64,000 nucleotides of DNA. It comes from Manis javanica (taxonomy: Eukaryota > Chordata > Mammalia > Pholidota > Manidae). Of the stretch, positions 61,893-64,000 are shown one piece after another. The notes beneath the pieces are model-generated. The model was not told the DNA's origin. It ran no database searches and saw nothing but the letters and a program-made list of their open reading frames with translations. Position numbers and translations under genes: made by a program. How positions within the stretch are numbered: position 1 is the stretch's first letter; every line of letters begins with the position of its first letter. The stretch spans positions 16,332,001 to 16,396,000 of the forward strand of contig NC_133158.1 of the NCBI RefSeq assembly GCF_040802235.1, read 5' to 3'.

Positions 61893-62228
61893 CTGAAAAT
61901 AACAAGCGTTAGGGAGGATATAGGAGAGATGGAACCATATACATTGCTGGTGGGAATGCAAAATGGTGTAGCCACTTTGGAAGACTTCCAAAAGGGTAAA
62001 GAAAGAGCTACCACATGACGGAGCAATTCCCCTCCTGGGTATATACCCCAGGGAAACGAAAATACGTCCACACAAAGACTTGCACATGAATGTTCACAGC
62101 AGCATTATTAATACAGCCACTGACCATACAGAACAAAGCAGTGATTCTCACCTCCGTGGATCATGAACTTCAACAGCAAATTTTTTCTCACGGAAATACA
62201 AGTTCTCCAGCTGTTTCCACTGGAATAA
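41993..62228 (-). CDS. FRMD4B: FRMD4B, 3' twelve coding exons (C-terminal 743 residues)
   Basis: FERM domain-containing 4B (GRSP1), a membrane-cytoskeleton scaffold that binds cytohesin Arf-GEFs (GRP1/ARNO) and polarity proteins at cell junctions (family knowledge). Coding exons in transcript order: 62228-62152, 60427-60289, 59813-59672, 58797-58664, 58573-58454, 57320-57092, 54735-54679, 53457-53310, 51220-51101, 50231-49420, 46386-46254, 42113-41993. All introns are GT-AG. Lengths sum to 2232 nt, 744 codons including the stop, with matching phases at all eleven junctions and no internal stop. The order is FERM C-lobe end, coiled coil, CUPID/DUF3338, Ser/Tyr-rich tail, PDZ ligand. I chose FRMD4B over FRMD4A from the tail ([11 protein letters not shown] and the [15 protein letters not shown] stretch), which I recall from FRMD4B and not FRMD4A. 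Start codon, FERM F1/F2 lobes and promoter lie beyond position 64000. Confidence 0.96.
43800..44350 (+). mobile_element. old L1M-like piece in last FRMD4B intron
   Basis: 'gcaaattggcaatctttctg', 'ttacacaaagatgttaagag' and the AT-rich tail match the same old L1M type as 2830-3180. A perfect 2 x 30 bp tandem duplication lies within (43901-43960). Confidence 0.5.
45951..46158 (+). mobile_element. hAT-Charlie-like DNA transposon relic
   Basis: This ~200-bp piece carries the familiar motifs of a common mammalian non-autonomous DNA transposon: 'aatagaactttatttacaaa', 'acaggtggctgatggttttg' and 'gcccacaggctatagtctgcc' near one end, 'aaggcccagatatttttggc' near the other. The exact family name was not settled. 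It lies in the last intron of FRMD4B. Confidence 0.6.
46254..46386 (-). CDS. FRMD4B: FRMD4B penultimate coding exon
   Basis: Exon of 133 nt, too broken by phase to show as an ORF. After one carried base it encodes [20 protein letters not shown], then [20 protein letters not shown] and PSPGR. This is the conserved FRMD4B near-C-terminal block. Acceptor TTCTAG at 46387-46388, donor GGCAG|GTGAG at 46253-46252. It leaves two bases that join with A from the last exon to make Arg. Confidence 0.94.
46510..46730 (+). mobile_element. MIR
   Basis: 'tggccttgtgaccctggatt', 'gtttcttcatctgtaaaatg' and 'gataataatataaatatatt' form a clear MIR. Confidence 0.75.
47480..47700 (+). mobile_element. MIR-like SINE
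   Basis: 'tcctcactgactagctgttg', 'gtgtaaactctctaatcctg', 'gataaagtgctgagcatgcc'. Confidence 0.6.
49420..50231 (-). CDS. FRMD4B: FRMD4B large exon: Ser/Tyr-rich tail
   Basis: Largest exon here, 812 nt (about 271 residues). It encodes the disordered tail that separates FRMD4B from FRMD4[47 protein letters not shown] with [13 protein letters not shown], a tyrosine-rich run ([20 protein letters not shown]), [20 protein letters not shown], and [20 protein letters not shown] ending in SSRASSYSS. Many Tyr residues lie in acidic or Pro contexts, which suggests tyrosine phosphorylation (inference). Acceptor TTTCAG at 50232-50233; donor TCAG|GTAAG. It ends in phase 1. Confidence 0.97.
50600..50845 (+). 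mobile_element. MIR-like SINE in FRMD4B intron
   Basis: 'gccacttccctgctgggtaa', 'tcacttcctcctctcgaaaa', 'agcgttcagtaaacacttca'. Confidence 0.6.
51101..51220 (-). CDS. FRMD4B: FRMD4B exon: [10 protein letters not shown] segment
   Basis: Exon of 120 nt, entered with one base completing Arg and left in phase 2. It encodes [20 protein letters not shown], then [20 protein letters not shown]. The SPYKT and RSMPSTP motifs are Ser/Thr-Pro sites next to basic residues, a 14-3-3 or kinase-site style context. Acceptor CACAG, donor GGA|GTAAG. Length is a multiple of three. Confidence 0.95.
51640..52135 (-). mobile_element. old LINE piece in FRMD4B intron
   Basis: 'gactgcatagcatcccattg', 'agtataaacagtgtgatgaa' and 'aatgaaattactgggtcaaa' are the reverse-oriented signature of old L1M 3' sequence. 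Diverged. Confidence 0.5.
52635..52870 (+). mobile_element. MIR in FRMD4B intron
   Basis: 'ggctttggagttaggctagc', 'aatggggatgatagtagtaa', 'gttgtgaggattaaatacat'. Confidence 0.75.
53310..53457 (-). CDS. FRMD4B: FRMD4B exon: Pro/Ser-rich linker
   Basis: Exon of 148 nt, entered after one base and left in phase 2. It encodes [20 protein letters not shown], then [11 protein letters not shown] and [14 protein letters not shown]. The SVPHSPR and RKSSINEQ motifs look like basophilic or proline-directed kinase sites, which fits a cortical scaffold. The Ile-Pro-Pro-Pro codons contain a run of eight C on the coding strand. The acceptor CATAG| sits directly against a tetranucleotide microsatellite; the donor is CAG|GTGAG. 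Confidence 0.95.
53461..53506. repeat. (AATG/GTAA)n microsatellite at FRMD4B acceptor
   Basis: 'taaatgaatgaatgaataaa' and flanking 'gtaagtaaat' units. On the minus strand this forms the T-rich tract just upstream of the acceptor at 53458-53459. Confidence 0.9.
54679..54735 (-). CDS. FRMD4B: FRMD4B micro-exon (57 nt)
   Basis: Small exon of 57 nt (19 codons), phase 1 in and phase 1 out, encoding [19 protein letters not shown]. It corresponds to the Ser-rich acidic turn seen in both FRMD4 paralogues (SLSD core). Because its length is a multiple of three it could be a cassette exon. Acceptor TTCACAG, donor GAAC|GTAAGTAG. Confidence 0.93.
55228..55438 (-). mobile_element. MER20-like hAT relic in FRMD4B intron
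   Basis: Reverse-orientation copy of the same family as 18094-18312: 'cccctggttgagaaccactg' at one end, 'caaccaaaaatgtctgcaga' and 'cactgcccaatgttccctgg' inside. It lies between the 57-nt exon and the exon at 57092. Confidence 0.78.
55440..55660 (+). mobile_element. MIR in FRMD4B intron
   Basis: 'acatccctgggttcaaatgt', 'gaccttgggaaaattactta', 'ctaaaatggcgataaatatc', then 'aaatgctccatcaatgttag'. Confidence 0.75.
56640..56885 (-). mobile_element. old LINE piece in FRMD4B intron
   Basis: 'aattttgtaccctgcctttc' and 'catgaacatttgcccatatc' match the same old LINE signature as 51640-52135. Diverged. Confidence 0.45.
57092..57320 (-). CDS. FRMD4B: FRMD4B exon: CUPID second helix segment with basic cluster
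   Basis: Exon of 229 nt, phase 0 in and phase 1 out. It starts [20 protein letters not shown], continues through [22 protein letters not shown] and ends with a helix around [20 protein letters not shown] and then [10 protein letters not shown]. The heptad-rich helices belong to the cytohesin-binding module. The KKKRK run would match a monopartite nuclear localisation signal by pattern, but similar clusters in scaffold proteins are often surface basic patches. Confidence 0.95.
57595..57860 (+). mobile_element. MIR-like SINE in FRMD4B intron
   Basis: 'gacagattaatttgggtttg', 'ataaccctgggcaccctgca', 'gagattaaatgaggtaattt'. Confidence 0.6.
58000..58165 (+). mobile_element. MIR-like SINE in FRMD4B intron
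   Basis: 'cttatctcactgaatactcc', 'tatagatgaggaaatggaga', 'gaggattcagagagggtaaa'. Confidence 0.65.
58454..58573 (-). CDS. FRMD4B: FRMD4B exon: CUPID/DUF3338 core
   Basis: Exon of exactly 120 nt (40 codons), phase 0 at both ends, so its skipping would keep frame. It encodes [20 protein letters not shown], then [13 protein letters not shown] and LLPSEE. This is the signature block of the CUPID/DUF3338 family, the cytohesin-interacting module. Acceptor TTTACAG, donor GAG|GTATGAG. Confidence 0.96.
58664..58797 (-). CDS. FRMD4B: FRMD4B exon: coiled coil leading into CUPID domain
   Basis: Exon of 134 nt. It starts in an acidic Ser-rich stretch ([10 protein letters not shown]) and runs into a highly charged Lys/Glu/Leu helix ([20 protein letters not shown]) with heptad-like Leu spacing, ending at KKICLREA. 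This is the coiled-coil N-terminal half of the CUPID/DUF3338 region through which FRMD4A, FRMD4B and INAVA bind cytohesins (family knowledge). It leaves in phase 0 at GCC|GTGAGT into an intron of only 90 nt that is itself open in frame. Confidence 0.95.
59672..59813 (-). CDS. FRMD4B: FRMD4B exon: linker after FERM domain
   Basis: Exon of 142 nt, phase 0 in and phase 1 out. It encodes [20 protein letters not shown] followed by a Ser/Thr-rich segment ending in SNGSLISS. This is the conserved linker after the FERM domain, present in FRMD4A as a SLSEIAIDLTETGT-like block. It has no predicted membrane or enzymatic character. Acceptor TTAG, donor TCAG|GTAAG. Confidence 0.94.
60289..60427 (-). CDS. 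FRMD4B: FRMD4B exon: FERM C-lobe part 2
   Basis: Exon of 139 nt, entered with one base completing an Arg codon and leaving in phase 0. It encodes the end of the PH-like FERM C-lobe: a [14 protein letters not shown] strand pair, then the amphipathic C-terminal helix ([20 protein letters not shown]) that closes FERM C-lobes. Acceptor CTAG, donor AAG|GTAAG. The same helix in FRMD4A is nearly identical, so this part alone would not tell the two paralogues apart. Confidence 0.95.
60830..61290 (+). mobile_element. old L1 3' end in FRMD4B intron
   Basis: Plus orientation, antisense to FRMD4B. Shows 'gtgcagcattatttacagac', 'caacatgggtggacttaaag' and 'aacagactggtggttgctgt', typical of ORF2 C-terminus and 3'UTR. 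Frames are broken. Confidence 0.83.
61700..62125 (+). mobile_element. L1 ORF2 fragment abutting FRMD4B exon
   Basis: Plus orientation: 'tcattagtcatgagggaact', 'aaatcaaaaccagagtgagg', 'acattgctggtgggaatgca', ending 'cagcagcattattaatacag'. It is split by an (AC)n run at 61857-61890 and ends only about 30 bp from the splice donor at 62151. Confidence 0.85.
61857..61890. repeat. (AC)n microsatellite
   Basis: At least 15 uninterrupted AC units inside the L1 fragment in the FRMD4B intron. Confidence 0.95.
62152..62228 (-). CDS. FRMD4B: FRMD4B exon: FERM C-lobe (PH-like) part 1
   Basis: First exon visible in transcript order, 77 nt, entered in phase 0 and left in phase 2. It encodes the FERM C-lobe stretch [20 protein letters not shown] and then VHDPRR, closely shared by FRMD4A and FRMD4B. 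The acceptor is TTAG and the donor is AG|GTGAG. The lobe is a PH/PTB-like fold that in FERM proteins packs against the other lobes and binds membrane or partner tails. Only about 30 bp separates the donor from an L1 fragment downstream in the intron. Confidence 0.95.
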
Positions 62229-64000
62229 CTAAGAAATGAAGAAAACACAGCTTTAATTAACGTTAATTTTTCTAAACCTATGAATCAGCTTAAAAATAAA
62301 ATATTCAAGAAGGTACACTAAGATTTCAGCAAAATACATGATTCAGTCTTTTTATAACTACAACCTGAAACCATTTTATTCTTTCTTCTGACAGTAATCT
62401 TCATCTCACCAACAAATCTTCCCTGAAAATAAAACCAATCAATTGTGGGGAACATGCATGCTGTTTTTCCTCTGACTCAATTAAAAAAAAAAGTTAGCAA
62501 GGAAATCCTTGTAGATCCCGGTAAGCACATGCCTTCCGATCAAAAATGTTGACTTCGTATTTTTGAATCTTCAAATGGAAAGATTTCAGAGTGATGTTTC
62601 AGGAAGACCACAGATTAAATTTCCAAAGAATGCAAAGTGAAAGTAAAACAGAACCCCGAGCAAGGGTGATTCTCTGTGCTTCCAGTTTTCACTCCCCCAA
62701 GAGGTCCCGGAAATGTGACAGTCACTAGGCATGAGGAATTGGAGTGGGGGTGGGCTAGGGTGAAAGGTGGAGCTGCCCTTTCAGTGCCTGAGCAGAGCCT
62801 CCAGATTTTGTAGAGAACCCACTTCTGTATTTCCACTGCTGACCTTCTATTGCTGCACTCAGTGTTGTTTGCTGTATGACTGGGAGAAAAAGAATGTATT
62901 AGCCACGTGCATTTGAAAACCAAATAATTTGTAAAAAAACAGCTCATTCACAGAACTGAGTGTGCCCAGCGCATTTCTAGGCCTCATTCCCAACATTCTG
63001 TCTTAGACCTTGTACTAGTCCGAGCCTCAGCTTGCCCTCTCAACTTGGACTTCATAACCGAATTCCTCTTCCAGTATTGTTGATTAGGGAAATAACTGCA
63101 CAGCAATTTCATTCCATTATTAGACTTTGGCTGGATTTTTAAGTTGTGTTCCCAGAATCTTGAAAGAGCATTTAAATTGTTTAAATAGTAACTTCTTTGC
63201 AATGCATTACTAGTAAAACCATTTCCTGAAGCACAGGAACCAGGATTTTTCCCAAACACGTAAGCCTCATGTAAAGGAAGAGCATGAGCTCAAGGTCCCT
63301 AGGCACATGCAGCAGGAAGACAAAAGCATTCAAACTGGACCCCCAAATCCCTACAGAGTAAAATAAACCAGCCCACACTAAGAACACAGCCCGCCGTGGA
63401 CCAAACATGCAGTCTTCTGTCACCACAACAATCACCCAGGTAGATGGAGTTATTAGCAAAAGCTTAAAGCTACATACCGACTTCCTAAAATGTCTGTAGA
63501 CTTGAGACTTTCGTTTCTTTTAATCCAGAGATTCCAAAAATGGGACAGAAATTTGAGAGAAACCCCCAAGGTTCTTTTGACCTCTTGCTTCCTAGTTGTC
63601 AGCTCTGATGAGTTCTGAACTGAGTTTCACAAGACATTTAGGTGTAACTCAATTTCACAAACGGTACCTCCCACGGCTGACATGCTACTGACATCAGCAA
63701 CGCCACTGAGTGACACCTCCCCAGTTCCACTCCTTCCTCTGATCAGGAAAAGGAGAGCAATGTTCTCACCATCAGATTTTCTCAGGAGAGACGCATATCT
63801 TTTAAATGGGGTACAACATGTATTCAGATGATGATACTTCCTGGGAAGTAAGTTGCTTTGAATCCCGGCACAAATTTCACCGGAGGCTGTTGGAGGGAGA
63901 CATTTCTATGTGGGTTTACTCACCCTGGACATGAACAGGTTCTACAGGAAGATCCACAATGCAGCTCAGCTGTGTTTCCCTTTGCGTCCATTCCCACACA
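62229..64000 (-). other. FRMD4B intron running off the window
   Basis: No exon recognised. The FERM segment expected upstream of LFQWKQ (the short motif before KPRK) does not occur here, so the next exon lies beyond 64000. Confidence 0.6.

Noticed and set aside
63924..63991. Possible alternative first exon of FRMD4B: an ATG at 63991-63989 on minus and donor CCAGG|GTGAGT at 63923
   Set aside because: The ATG frame reaches the donor in phase 2, but the next exon (62228) must be entered in phase 0, so it would not join the FERM frame. It could still be a non-coding exon; no evidence.
1..64000. Prokaryotic-type features: CRISPR arrays, operons, attachment sites; also tRNA and rRNA genes
   Set aside because: Nothing of the kind was seen. 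The sequence is eukaryotic intron and repeat DNA.

Overview
The window is nuclear DNA from a placental mammal. It holds the 3' two-thirds of one split gene on the minus strand, FRMD4B, within AT-rich DNA dense with LINE-1 (L1) copies and older MIR, L1M and hAT relics. I saw no Alu, rodent B1/B2, carnivore tRNA-Lys SINE, ruminant BovB/tRNA SINE or equine SINE. That points to a SINE-poor laurasiatherian, possibly a pangolin; the species call is inference.

Layout. 1-4900: no gene recognised; MIR and old L1 pieces. 4958-12956: an almost full-length but dead L1 of about 8 kb in minus orientation, bounded by a 15-bp target-site duplication, with 5'UTR, ORF1, ORF2, 3'UTR and an extra 1.65-kb 3' extension. 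12957-24780: old repeats, no gene recognised. 24781-26872: a second, 5'-truncated copy of the same L1 tail plus extension. 27770-32320: further L1 pieces and a CpG-rich block at about 29.9-30.6 kb. 32320-41990: old repeats, then the probable FRMD4B 3'UTR. 41993-62228: twelve FRMD4B coding exons. 62229-64000: intron continuing off the window.

FRMD4B (GRSP1) is a FERM-domain scaffold that binds cytohesin Arf-GEFs and works at epithelial junctions. The twelve exons join without a stop or phase error into the C-terminal 743 residues: end of the FERM C-lobe, coiled coil plus cytohesin-binding CUPID/DUF3338 region, a long Ser/Tyr-rich tail and a C-terminal PDZ ligand. The FERM N- and F2-lobes lie upstream, outside the window.

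The most unusual content is the L1 subfamily. Two independent insertions carry, beyond the normal L1 3' end, a sense-oriented relic that reads like an internally deleted class II-type endogenous retrovirus (integrase C-terminus-like, envelope TM-like, polypurine tract, short LTR-like end with a poly(A) signal). A third L1 in the window ends at the normal place without it. Also notable: a 90-nt FRMD4B intron that is fully open in frame, a splice acceptor built from a tetranucleotide microsatellite, and a 65-bp patchwork of three nearby sequences.
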